This document shows positions 1 through 6,226 of a stretch of 6,327 bases of DNA, in pieces. Source of the stretch: an uncultured Anaerolineae bacterium. Its GTDB lineage: Bacteria; Chloroflexota; Anaerolineae; Anaerolineales; Villigracilaceae. Numbering within the stretch: the first letter of the stretch is position 1; each line of letters opens with the position of its first letter. The stretch lies in assembly GCA_903882765.1 (NCBI GenBank), contig CAIRYE010000181.1:1-6327 (forward strand). Direction: 5' to 3'. The position numbers and the translations under genes are program-made. The notes under the pieces were generated by a model, which did not search any database, was not told the origin of the DNA, and was given only the letters and a program-made list of their open reading frames with translations.

Positions 1-543
1 CGCGTCTTCCAGTTCCAAAGGGATCGTTTCGAAGAAGGTGGTTAACATCCACAAGGCAAAGGGCAAGGCAAAGCTTAGGTAGGTGAGGATGAGAACCGCG
101 GGTTTATCGAGCAGGCTTAACTTGGAGGCTACGATAAACAGCGGGATGACCAAGGAGATCTCTGGGATCATGCGAACGCTGAGAATGGTGACGATGATGT
201 TGTCTTTATGTCGCAGCTTCATACGGGCAAGGGCGTAGCCCCCAAAAGCGGCTATGACCAAGCAGATGACGGTGGTACTCACCGCGACGATGAAGGAATT
301 GAGCAAGGCAACTTTAAAGATCTGCGTTACATCCGAGATGGCTTTGCCGGGCAGGATGATGTTCAAGTAATTTTCGAAACTGGGTTGTGCCGGAAAAAGG
401 TGCGGGGGCATTGCCAACAGGTCAGCGCGGGTGGAAACGGAAGAAGCCACTAACCAGGCAACCGGCGCGTAAATAAAGAGCAACACAGGAATGGTGAGCA
501 GCAGGTACCAAAGACCCTGAAGGATTTTCTTATTTGGTCTCAT
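1..543 (-). CDS. Carbohydrate ABC transporter permease, MalG/UgpE type (3' end cut by window)
   Basis: Inner-membrane permease subunit of a CUT1-type (binding-protein-dependent) sugar importer; it should pair with the permease encoded just upstream. The visible part is 181 codons from an ATG at 543, beginning MRPNKKILQGLWYLL. Hydrophobic segments lie at about residues 12-35, 77-103, 117-140 and 148-170. The sequence YALARMKL (103-110) after the second segment and the run RMIPEISLVIPLF (124-136) are typical of the MalG family. The reading stops at IPLELEDA (174-181), which is the start of the cytoplasmic EAA loop that docks on the ATPase. Roughly the last third of a typical 270-280 residue protein is therefore outside the window. 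The start overlaps the upstream stop as ATGA (543-540), and a GGAG lies 8 bases before it, pointing to translational coupling. The family call is firm; the substrate is unknown. Confidence 0.93.
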   Translation of the reverse strand, partial: MRPNKKILQGLWYLLLTIPVLLFIYAPVAWLVASSVSTRADLLAMPPHLFPAQPSFENYLNIILPGKAISDVTQIFKVALLNSFIVAVSTTVICLVIAAFGGYALARMKLRHKDNIIVTILSVRMIPEISLVIPLFIVASKLSLLDKPAVLILTYLSFALPFALWMLTTFFETIPLELEDA

Positions 544-1442
544 TCAACGGTCTCCGGTTTGTATAAAATGCGTATGTACACCAGCGCCATCACTAGAGTG
601 AAGGCAGAGATGAGGAAGGAAAGCGCGGAACCGGAACCAAGCCGGCCGTACTTGAAGGATTCAAGGTAAGTTAGATAGGAAATGGTGACCGTTCCGAAGG
701 CGGGGCCGCCTTGGGTGATGACATAAATAATATCGAATACGCGGAAGGCTTCTACGGTTCGCACCACTAGGGCAACCAAAATGGCTGGCCGCAAAAGAGG
801 TAGGCGAATGCGAAAGAAACGCTGCCATACGTTGGCGCCATCTACCATGCTGGCTTCTTCAACCTCCACCGGGATGGTGGAAAGGGCTGCTTGAAGAATG
901 AGCGCGATGAAGGGCACGCTGTGCCAGACATCGGCGAGAATGACCAGGTTGAGCGAAACAAAGGAATTACTGAGCCATACCTGATATTTATCGATCAACC
1001 CAAGAGAATACAACAACGCGTTCAACGCGCCATAATCGGCGTTGTAGATCCACCGCCAAATAGCGCCGTTGACAATGGTTGGAATTGCCCAAGGAATGAT
1101 GAGACTGGCGCGGATGAACTGCCAGCCGAATGGTTTGGCGTTGATCAGCGAGGCGATCGCCAATCCCAATACTAGCTCAAGGCCCACAGAAACAAAGGTA
1201 AAGTAGGCCGTTCTCCAAATGGATTGCCAAAAAGTTTGGTCATTGATGAACTTCAGGTAATTATCAAACCAAACGAAATGCCGTGGAATGGGGTCGAAGA
1301 TCTGAACATCTGCGAAACTAAGGACGAAGGTAAAAATGACGGGTAACGCGGTGATAACGAAAATGACCAGCAGGGCTGGGTACAGGAAGGTCATTCCTTC
1401 ACTTTCCGTTTGTTGGCTTAAGGACTTTTTAGAAAACTTCAC
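540..1442 (-). CDS. Carbohydrate ABC transporter permease, MalF/UgpA type
   Basis: First inner-membrane permease of the sugar importer, 300 residues from a GTG start at 1442. Six membrane segments are visible at about residues 18-44, 77-100, 109-130, 164-186, 220-244 and 271-292. The EAA loop is at about 195-217 (EEASMVDGANVWQRFF, then IRLPLL), with the conserved E196-A197, G202 and L214-P215 that contact the nucleotide-binding subunit. The run TQGGPAFGT before the last segment is typical of the family. An in-frame ATG at 1496 would add 18 residues, but it lies inside a terminator-like hairpin and has no ribosome site. The GTG at 1442 has GGAG 7 bases upstream and begins a normal short polar N-terminus, so I choose it. 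The stop overlaps the next permease start by four bases. The gene lacks MalF's large extra periplasmic loop, as is usual for UgpA-like members. Substrate not determinable. Confidence 0.93.
   Translation of the reverse strand: MKFSKKSLSQQTESEGMTFLYPALLVIFVITALPVIFTFVLSFADVQIFDPIPRHFVWFDNYLKFINDQTFWQSIWRTAYFTFVSVGLELVLGLAIASLINAKPFGWQFIRASLIIPWAIPTIVNGAIWRWIYNADYGALNALLYSLGLIDKYQVWLSNSFVSLNLVILADVWHSVPFIALILQAALSTIPVEVEEASMVDGANVWQRFFRIRLPLLRPAILVALVVRTVEAFRVFDIIYVITQGGPAFGTVTISYLTYLESFKYGRLGSGSALSFLISAFTLVMALVYIRILYKPETVE
552..555 (-). promoter_or_regulatory. Ribosome binding site of the MalG-type permease gene
   Basis: GGAG on the minus strand, 8 bases before the ATG at 543. It lies inside the last codons of the preceding permease gene. 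Together with the ATGA stop/start overlap it fixes the start of the downstream gene and supports coupled translation of the two permeases. Confidence 0.6.
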
Positions 1443-1449
1443 TATCGTT

Positions 1450-1453
1450 CTCC
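1450..1453 (-). promoter_or_regulatory. Ribosome binding site that decides the GTG start of the MalF-type permease
   Basis: GGAG on the minus strand with a 7-base spacer to the GTG at 1442. It follows directly after the six-T tract of the intergenic hairpin. In transcripts that read through, the site is therefore free at the foot of the stem and not sequestered in it. Confidence 0.65.
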
Positions 1454-1493
1454 AAAAAATGGGTTGGGCGTAATAAATAGCCCAACCCATTTT
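1454..1493 (-). terminator. Stem-loop with U-tract between binding-protein and permease genes (intra-operon partial terminator or mRNA-stabilising hairpin)
   Basis: A perfect 14-base inverted repeat: one arm is 1480-1493, the other 1456-1469, with a 10-base loop (1470-1479). On the transcribed minus strand the arms read AAAATGGGTTGGGC and GCCCAACCCATTTT, and the second arm ends in six Ts (1459-1454). That is an intrinsic-terminator shape. It starts 12 bases after the binding-protein stop and ends just before the permease ribosome site. Because the permease genes continue directly, it most likely terminates only part of the transcripts or protects the 3' end of the upstream message. Either would make binding protein exceed permease, as known for malE-malF in enteric bacteria. 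The structure is seen directly; the effect is inferred. Confidence 0.8.
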
Positions 1494-1505
1494 CAACGGT
1501 ATCTT

Positions 1506-2792
1506 TTACTTGCCTAATTCAACCCATTTAGCGGCGGCGTCATCCAATGCTTGCTGTGGAGTTTTTGCCTTGGTAAGGGCTTCCTGGATCGCTAACTGTA
1601 AGGCAACAGAGCCTTCAGAGTAATAAGGAACCTTGGGGCGAACATGGGAGAAGGGGAACTGAGCGTTGAACGCGGGAACGGTAACAGGATTGGATTCGTT
1701 CAGGGCGGTCAGTTTAGCTAAGCCATCACCGGAGTAGTTGGTTTGGTAGATGGGCAGAAGGTGAGCGGAATATTCCTGTTGAATGGCTTCGCTGGTGAGG
1801 AACTTAACATATTCCCAAGCGGCTTCTTTGTTGGGGGATTTTTCGATGACGGAGAAACCCATGGAGCCGTTGATGCTGGAGCTGGCTGCGGCGTTGCCTT
1901 CGAAAGCGGGGATGAGGGACATCTTGACATTGCCAACGATGGTGGATTCATCCTTGTTTACGGCGGCTAGATCGTACATATAGAGCCAGTTGAGAGCGAA
2001 AGCGGCCTTGCCCTGTGAGAAGGTGTTGCGAACGTCTTCTTCGAGGTAGGTGACGGAGGCGGGGTTGGTGATGCCAGCGTCGATGCTATCGACCATCCAT
2101 TGCAGGGTGGCTACACCTTCGGGGCTGTTGAAAGCGGGAGCGCCAGAGGCATCCATGAAGGAGCCGCCGTTGCCGTAAAGCAGCACGACGAAATCACAAA
2201 TGGCGGCTTCGGCCTGAGCCCAAGACCAAACGATGGGGTATTCCACGATGCCTTTTTCTTTAAGGATAGCGGACTGAGCCATCAACTCTTCCCAGGTGGT
2301 GGGAGGAGCGGCGATGCCGGCTTCTTTGAGCATGGCTTCGTTGTAGAAGAAGTACTTCTCATCTAACAACCAGGGCATACCATAGGCTTTGCCGTTGACG
2401 GTTGTGATATCCCAGGCGGAGGCGAAGACATCGCTCTTGGTCTTGGCATCGATCTGGTCAGTCACATCCCACAGATAGCCATTTTTGGCGAACTCGGCGT
2501 ACCAAATATCATCCACCAAAACGACATCGTAGGTGGGTGGGTTGGCGGCCATGGCGGTTGTGATCTTATCATGCAGGGCATCATACGCTACATATTCGAT
2601 CTCAACCTTGGTGGTGGGGTTGGCTTCGTTAAACTTGGCGACGATGGCGTTCATCTCTTCGGGTGTGGCGCCGGCTTGCTGCATAGCGAGCACTTTTACG
2701 GTCTTGGGGCCGGTATCAGCCTTGGGAGCGCATGCGGAAAGCACCATCGCGAAGATCACGACGAGCATGGTGAAACGGAAAAACTTGGACAT
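1506..2792 (-). CDS. Extracellular family 1 solute-binding lipoprotein of a sugar ABC importer
   Basis: Membrane-anchored receptor that captures a sugar or oligosaccharide outside the membrane and delivers it to the two permeases encoded next. It has 428 residues, normal for the family. The N-terminus is a lipoprotein signal peptide: basic MSKFFR, a hydrophobic core (7-17), then the lipobox LSAC with the lipidated Cys at 21. The mature part shows family 1 hallmarks: an opening strand KTVKVLAM, a helix with NEANPTTKVEIEYV (about 54-67), and YDVVLVDDIWYAEFAKNGYLWDVT (about 87-110). Next come a hinge run with GKAYGMPW and the C-terminal FSVIEKSPNKEAAWEYVKFLTS. AGGAGGT lies close upstream of the ATG, and the repressor stop is 18 bases before it. 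Many aromatic residues fit sugar stacking, but the ligand cannot be read from sequence; maltose, trehalose or another oligosaccharide are equally possible. Confidence 0.95.
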   Translation of the reverse strand: MSKFFRFTMLVVIFAMVLSACAPKADTGPKTVKVLAMQQAGATPEEMNAIVAKFNEANPTTKVEIEYVAYDALHDKITTAMAANPPTYDVVLVDDIWYAEFAKNGYLWDVTDQIDAKTKSDVFASAWDITTVNGKAYGMPWLLDEKYFFYNEAMLKEAGIAAPPTTWEELMAQSAILKEKGIVEYPIVWSWAQAEAAICDFVVLLYGNGGSFMDASGAPAFNSPEGVATLQWMVDSIDAGITNPASVTYLEEDVRNTFSQGKAAFALNWLYMYDLAAVNKDESTIVGNVKMSLIPAFEGNAAASSSINGSMGFSVIEKSPNKEAAWEYVKFLTSEAIQQEYSAHLLPIYQTNYSGDGLAKLTALNESNPVTVPAFNAQFPFSHVRPKVPYYSEGSVALQLAIQEALTKAKTPQQALDDAAAKWVELGK

Positions 2793-2795
2793 CTT

Positions 2796-2802
2796 ACCTC
2801 CT
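2796..2802 (-). promoter_or_regulatory. Strong ribosome binding site of the binding-protein gene
   Basis: AGGAGGT on the minus strand, 3 bases before the ATG at 2792, so the spacing is short. It is the best Shine-Dalgarno match in the operon and fits the high level of synthesis needed for a binding protein. It sits in the short gap after the repressor stop codon. Confidence 0.75.
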
Positions 2803-2810
2803 AAAAGGAA

Positions 2811-3545
2811 TTAAATTATGGACTGTCGTCCAGTTGAAAAAGTATAGGAGTTTCCACAATAATAGGAAACAACATACTCTATGACCATGAATGAATCGGT
2901 GTAATCGGTGCAGGTGATCTTTAGTACCGGGTCGTTCAGGTGGATCTGTAAATGGCTGGCGATCTCATCGGAGGCGGGAATTGCCTGTATCTGGTTATCT
3001 GTCCAGGCGGGGGTTACCCCGTAGACTCCCCGAAAGATCTGGAAGATGGAATTGGAAATCTCGTGATCGCCGAAATTGGGGAAGGAGGTGAGTGGAATGT
3101 GGGCTATTTCCACTACTACCGGGGTGTTGTTAGATAAGCGAATTCTTTTTAGAACGAAGATGGGGTCATTGGCATTGATCTTGAGGTGGCTGGCGATGTG
3201 CTCATCCGCAAGGATGGACTCGGTTTGCAGAATGATCGAGGAAGGTTCCAGCCCTTTGCTGCGAGTATCTTCAGAAAAACTTCGAAAGCCGGAAATATTG
3301 CTCATGGTGGGCAGGGAGACGAAAGAGCCTTTTCCCTGTTTGGAATAGATAGCGCCTTGGTTCAACAATTCTTTAAGCGCTAACCGAATGGTGATGCGGC
3401 TTACCTTAAAGGCGGTACTAAGTTCCGCCTCAGAAGGTAATTTATCACCTGGCTGATACTTGCCGCTGGTGATAAGATGCTGAATATTGTTTTTGATCTT
3501 GATGTACGTTGGGGCTAAAAACGAATCAGACCTTCTTGAATTCAT
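2811..3545 (-). CDS. GntR-family transcriptional regulator, HutC subfamily (wHTH + UTRA)
   Basis: DNA-binding repressor of 244 residues, presumably released by a sugar or sugar phosphate and controlling its own transport operon. The N-terminal winged helix-turn-helix spans about 12-78, with the GntR signature PGDKLPSEAELSTAF (32-46), recognition helix VSRITIRLALKELLNQG (48-64) and wing SKQGKGSFV (68-76). The rest is a UTRA effector-binding domain (about 98-242): KGLEPSSIIL, the DPIFVLKRIRL strand, NTPVVVEIAHIPL and the closing SYYCGNSYTFSTGRQ. The gene is first in the operon, so it is probably autoregulated through the palindrome in its own promoter. No Shine-Dalgarno precedes the ATG at 3545, and the -10 box ends 6 bases before it, so translation is predicted to be leaderless. 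M1 is the sensible start because the DNA-binding domain begins only about 11 residues later. The effector is unknown. Confidence 0.95.
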   Translation of the reverse strand: MNSRRSDSFLAPTYIKIKNNIQHLITSGKYQPGDKLPSEAELSTAFKVSRITIRLALKELLNQGAIYSKQGKGSFVSLPTMSNISGFRSFSEDTRSKGLEPSSIILQTESILADEHIASHLKINANDPIFVLKRIRLSNNTPVVVEIAHIPLTSFPNFGDHEISNSIFQIFRGVYGVTPAWTDNQIQAIPASDEIASHLQIHLNDPVLKITCTDYTDSFMVIEYVVSYYCGNSYTFSTGRQSII

Positions 3546-3551
3546 AAATTT

Positions 3552-3579
3552 ATTATATTGTTATAACAAGTTAAGTCAA
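3552..3579 (-). promoter_or_regulatory. Promoter of the repressor-transporter operon
   Basis: On the minus strand the -35 is TTGACT (3579-3574) and the -10 is a perfect TATAAT (3557-3552), with a 16-base spacer. The usual 6-7 base distance from the -10 puts the transcript start at about 3545, on or next to the A of the repressor ATG. This is a prediction from consensus matches. Confidence 0.7.
3558..3569. promoter_or_regulatory. Probable operator for the GntR/HutC regulator (perfect 12-bp palindrome)
   Basis: TTGTTATAACAA is its own reverse complement and fills most of the spacer, touching the -10 box of the operon promoter. Its core GTTATAAC has the GT-N4-AC layout common to GntR-family operators. 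A dimer bound here would block RNA polymerase, giving simple autorepression. The palindrome is seen directly; the regulator assignment follows from position and family. Confidence 0.65.
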
Positions 3580-3618
3580 TCAATTGGGTGTGCATTTGAA
3601 ACGAAACCATTATGCCAT

Positions 3619-3646
3619 TTGGCGCAAAAAGGCCGTATGCTATAAT
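3619..3646 (+). promoter_or_regulatory. Promoter of ftsK (extended -10 type)
   Basis: The -10 is a perfect TATAAT (3641-3646) preceded by TG at 3638-3639, the extended -10 arrangement. A moderate -35, TTGGCG (3619-3624), lies 16 bases upstream. Transcription should start near 3653, giving a leader of about 22 bases that carries AGGG (3664-3667), 7 bases before the ftsK ATG. Its -35 is 40 bases from the operon -35 facing the other way, so the two promoters are back to back and do not overlap. Confidence 0.65.
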
Positions 3647-3674
3647 CAGAAAAGGATAAATATAGGGTCAACGA

Positions 3675-5981
3675 ATGCCTGATAAAACAAAAACACCCCC
3701 ACTAAAACAACTTTCAGCGAAAACCTCGCTGCTTGGCACCAAAAAAACTGTGAAAAAAGGAAGTGTAAAGGCTGATAAACCCACGCGAGCCAAAACGAGC
3801 CGTTCAGGTTCGCGGCGGAAGCGAGGTGGTTTTGGACTACCTGCTTTTAAGATCTCAACCGAACGCCAATTAGATCTGTTGGGGTTAGCCTTAGCGCTCT
3901 TTGGTCTTTTCCTTGGGCTTATCATCTTCTCGATCAGCCGCAGCCCCTTCACCGAATCGGTGTATAAGGTGTTTGATGGTTTTGTAGGCTATGGCATTTA
4001 TTTGCTGCCTTTAGCGTTCATTTGGGTTGGGGGCTGGCTGGTGTTGCGCAAGATCGAAAATATTCCGGCCTTCACCTTCAAGCGCGCCTTGGGGTATACC
4101 ATCACCTTTCTCTATTTGTTGATCATCCTAAACATCTTCACTGGCCATGGCGGAACCTTGGGCGGCGGGATGACAGATTCGCTGCGGAATTTATTGGGGA
4201 ACGCGGGGATGTGGATCGCGCTGATCGCCTGGCTGTTGGTAGTGCTTACCTTATCGTTCGATGTTTCGCTATCCGGTTTGTTGGGTGGTGTTTTGTTCCT
4301 AGTAGAAGACGCTATTAGCGCTATAACCGGCTGGTTTGCCGAACAACGCGGTAAGAACAGCCCACAATGGCAGCCCGATGATGAATTGCCGATCGAAGAC
4401 GGCTTTAGGCCGATCGAAGAGCATAGCCTTGGTGATGTCGAGACCCCGATCGTGGGGACAACTCGCGAACCTGGCCGACCGGTTCGGCTGGAACAGAATA
4501 AGGTTGTATGGAAATTTCCGCTGGCAAAAAACTTACTTGAGCTGGGTAACCCCTCCCAACTCGATGATGAAACCATTCAGGAACGTATCAACATTCTGGA
4601 AAGCACCTTGAGATCCTTGGGTACCCCATGCAAGGTTGTGGATGTGAGCCGAGGCCCCACCGTTACGCAATTTGGCGTGGAACCTTTGTTCATCGAATCA
4701 CGCGGCGGACGGATGAAAGTACGTGTGAACAAAATTGCTTCGCTGGCGGATGACCTAGCATTGGCGTTAGCGGCGCAGCGCATCCGTATTCAGGCACCAG
4801 TACCGGGCCATAACTTTGTTGGCATCGAAGTGCCGAACGCCGAAATGATGATGGTGACCTTGCGCGAGATCGTCGAATCGGAAGAGTATCAGAAGAAGAA
4901 AAAGCCGCTCAGCTTCGCGCTGGGGCGGGATGTATCTGGTAAATCGGTGATCGTGGATCTGGCTGGTATGCCGCACTTGCTGATCGCCGGCACCACTGGC
5001 TCGGGTAAATCGGTGTGCGTCAACGCTATGCTCTCGTGCTTGCTGCTGAACAATAGCCCCGATGAACTACGCCTGATACTGGTGGACCCCAAGCGAGTGG
5101 AACTGACCGGCTATAACGGCATCCCTCACCTGCTCTCCAACGTGATCGTGGAAACCGACCGTGTTTTGGGGGCGCTGCAGTGGATGAGCCGCGAGATGGA
5201 TAAGCGCTACAAAACCTTCTCCTCCGTTGGCGCGCGAAATATTGATGATTACAACAAAAAGATGCTGGCGCAAGGCATCAAAAAAATTCCATACATTGTG
5301 GTGGTGGTGGATGAGCTAGCTGACCTGATGATGGTAGCGCCGGAAGAAACCGAGCACACCATAACCCGCCTGGCGCAGCTGGCGCGGGCAACCGGCATCC
5401 ATTTAGTGCTGGCAACACAGCGCCCTTCAGTGAACGTGATGACCGGGTTGATCAAGTCCAACATCCCGGCACGCATCGCCTTCGCTGTCTCCTCAAATGT
5501 GGATAGCCGCGTTATTTTGGATAAGCCAGGCGCCGAACGCCTGCTGGGCAAGGGCGATATGCTTTATATGGATCCATCGGCGGCGGAGCCGGTGCGGCTG
5601 CAGGGCGTTTATGTTTCGGATGCCGAGCTGCGCAACCTGGTGGAGTTTTGGGCCAACCAATCACCGGACGCGAACCTTGAACAGCCCAGCGAGCGGGTAG
5701 ATGCCGTGGGCGATGACCTACCGCTAAAACAAACTACCTTCTTCGCTGAAGATATTACCGCCGGCCCCAACAACGAGGATGTACTGCTGCCAGACGCGAT
5801 CGAATTTGTGCGCCGCGAGAACAAAGCATCTGTCTCCATGCTGCAACGCAAATTCCGCATCGGCTACACCCGCGCTTCACGACTGGTGGAGACGATGGAA
5901 GAGAAAAAAGTGATCGGTGCCCCGCGGGACGCGACCGGTATTCGACCGGTCCTAGACCATGGGGAGGAGCAGGAACCCTAG
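3675..5981 (+). CDS. ftsK: DNA translocase FtsK/SpoIIIE
   Basis: Septum-anchored ATP-driven pump that moves chromosomal DNA during division and helps resolve chromosome dimers. It has 768 residues, close to SpoIIIE and much shorter than E. coli FtsK. A basic cytoplasmic tail (1-55, rich in Lys/Arg) is followed by membrane segments at about 68-88, 100-124, 138-156 and 178-215 (the last may be two). A short acidic linker (about 225-270) leads to the alpha domain (about 278-400). The RecA-like beta domain has Walker A GTTGSGKS (439-446), VDPKRVEL (470-477), Walker B VVVVDELADL (542-551, acidic D546/E547) and ATQRPSVNVMTGLIKSNIPAR (580-600). The C-terminal gamma winged helix (about 701-760), with SVSMLQRKFRIGYTRASRLVE, is the part that reads polarity sequences. 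All catalytic motifs are intact. The ATG has AGGG 7 bases upstream. It stands alone as a transcription unit here. Confidence 0.98.
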   Translation: MPDKTKTPPLKQLSAKTSLLGTKKTVKKGSVKADKPTRAKTSRSGSRRKRGGFGLPAFKISTERQLDLLGLALALFGLFLGLIIFSISRSPFTESVYKVFDGFVGYGIYLLPLAFIWVGGWLVLRKIENIPAFTFKRALGYTITFLYLLIILNIFTGHGGTLGGGMTDSLRNLLGNAGMWIALIAWLLVVLTLSFDVSLSGLLGGVLFLVEDAISAITGWFAEQRGKNSPQWQPDDELPIEDGFRPIEEHSLGDVETPIVGTTREPGRPVRLEQNKVVWKFPLAKNLLELGNPSQLDDETIQERINILESTLRSLGTPCKVVDVSRGPTVTQFGVEPLFIESRGGRMKVRVNKIASLADDLALALAAQRIRIQAPVPGHNFVGIEVPNAEMMMVTLREIVESEEYQKKKKPLSFALGRDVSGKSVIVDLAGMPHLLIAGTTGSGKSVCVNAMLSCLLLNNSPDELRLILVDPKRVELTGYNGIPHLLSNVIVETDRVLGALQWMSREMDKRYKTFSSVGARNIDDYNKKMLAQGIKKIPYIVVVVDELADLMMVAPEETEHTITRLAQLARATGIHLVLATQRPSVNVMTGLIKSNIPARIAFAVSSNVDSRVILDKPGAERLLGKGDMLYMDPSAAEPVRLQGVYVSDAELRNLVEFWANQSPDANLEQPSERVDAVGDDLPLKQTTFFAEDITAGPNNEDVLLPDAIEFVRRENKASVSMLQRKFRIGYTRASRLVETMEEKKVIGAPRDATGIRPVLDHGEEQEP

Positions 5982-6113
5982 CGATCCTGGTTGCATGGTG
6001 GCGACGAAGGTAAAACATAGGGCGGAAACCAACTTTGCGGCCTTCCTGAGCTAGTTTCCTTTGCTAGTGGGGCGATCGAGGTACCTGTTCTCGGGTGGAA
6101 GGATACCAAAGCG

Positions 6114-6140
6114 TTGGTTGTGTTAATGTTTTGTTATAAC
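6114..6140 (+). promoter_or_regulatory. Weak candidate promoter of the PPOX gene
   Basis: TTGGTT (6114-6119) and TATAAC (6135-6140) are separated by 15 bases, which is short but tolerated. The predicted start near 6147 would give a leader of about 80 bases. A second possible -10, TACAAT (6178-6183), lacks a matching -35. Which of the two is used cannot be decided by eye. Confidence 0.35.
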
Positions 6141-6166
6141 CCATCGCGTAATTCCACCAAAATGGG

Positions 6167-6178
6167 AGTGTACACACT
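6167..6178. repeat. Short inverted repeat upstream of the PPOX gene
   Basis: AGTGT and ACACT flank a 2-base AC. The same stretch also contains the 8-bp palindrome GTGTACAC (6168-6175). It lies about 50 bases before the gene start and just ahead of the alternative -10, where a regulator could bind. It is short enough to be chance. Confidence 0.3.
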
Positions 6179-6213
6179 ACAATCCAACCTTACAAACTGT
6201 CAAACAACCTTTC

Positions 6214-6218
6214 AGGAG
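6214..6218 (+). promoter_or_regulatory. Ribosome binding site of the PPOX gene
   Basis: AGGAG, 8 bases before the ATG at 6227. It supports that start for a gene of which only the beginning is visible. Confidence 0.7.
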
Positions 6219-6226
6219 CGATTCCG

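Larger units (their letters stand above)
5982..6226. other. Intergenic region between ftsK and the PPOX gene
   Basis: 245 bp without a convincing gene. The left part has only weak inverted repeats (GGAAAC 6024-6029 with GTTTCC 6054-6059; CCTTCC 6041-6046 with a GGAAGG near 6098), and none is followed by a T-run, so no clear ftsK terminator is seen. The right part is more AT-rich and holds the candidate promoter and operator-like sites listed separately. Confidence 0.6.

Noticed and set aside
208..453. Plus-strand open frame of 81 codons
   Set aside because: It lies antisense to the MalG-type permease, whose translation is strongly family-like; the plus-strand product has no recognisable features.
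1443..1496. Upstream extension of the MalF-type permease to an ATG at 1496
   Set aside because: The 18 extra codons are encoded by the hairpin and its T-tract, there is no ribosome site before 1496, and GTG 1442 has GGAG at proper spacing.
1648..1655. GAGAAGGG, an exact match to the B. subtilis SpoIIIE recognition sequence
   Set aside because: A single 8-base match inside the binding-protein gene is compatible with chance. Polarity motifs need genome-scale skew to be meaningful.
3309..3316. GGGCAGGG, an exact match to the E. coli FtsK polarity motif (KOPS, GGGNAGGG)
   Set aside because: About one such match is expected by chance in a window this size counting both strands, and it lies within the gntR coding region. 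It says nothing without genome-wide strand-bias data.
4112..6018. Several minus-strand open frames of 67-154 codons opposite ftsK
   Set aside because: They are antisense shadows of a fully conserved ftsK frame; their translations are low-complexity, Ser/Arg-rich and without motifs.
5995..6054. Small plus-strand open frame of 19 codons after ftsK
   Set aside because: It has no ribosome site, is very short and shows no recognisable product or coding character.
6024..6059. GGAAAC/GTTTCC inverted repeat as an ftsK terminator
   Set aside because: The stem is only 6 bp with a 24-base loop and no proper T-run follows, so it is too weak to call.
5982..6226. Possible riboswitch or structured RNA in the gap before the PPOX gene
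   Set aside because: I looked for cobalamin, TPP and glycine riboswitch and RNase P-like conserved cores and saw none. Only short, scattered complementarities are present.
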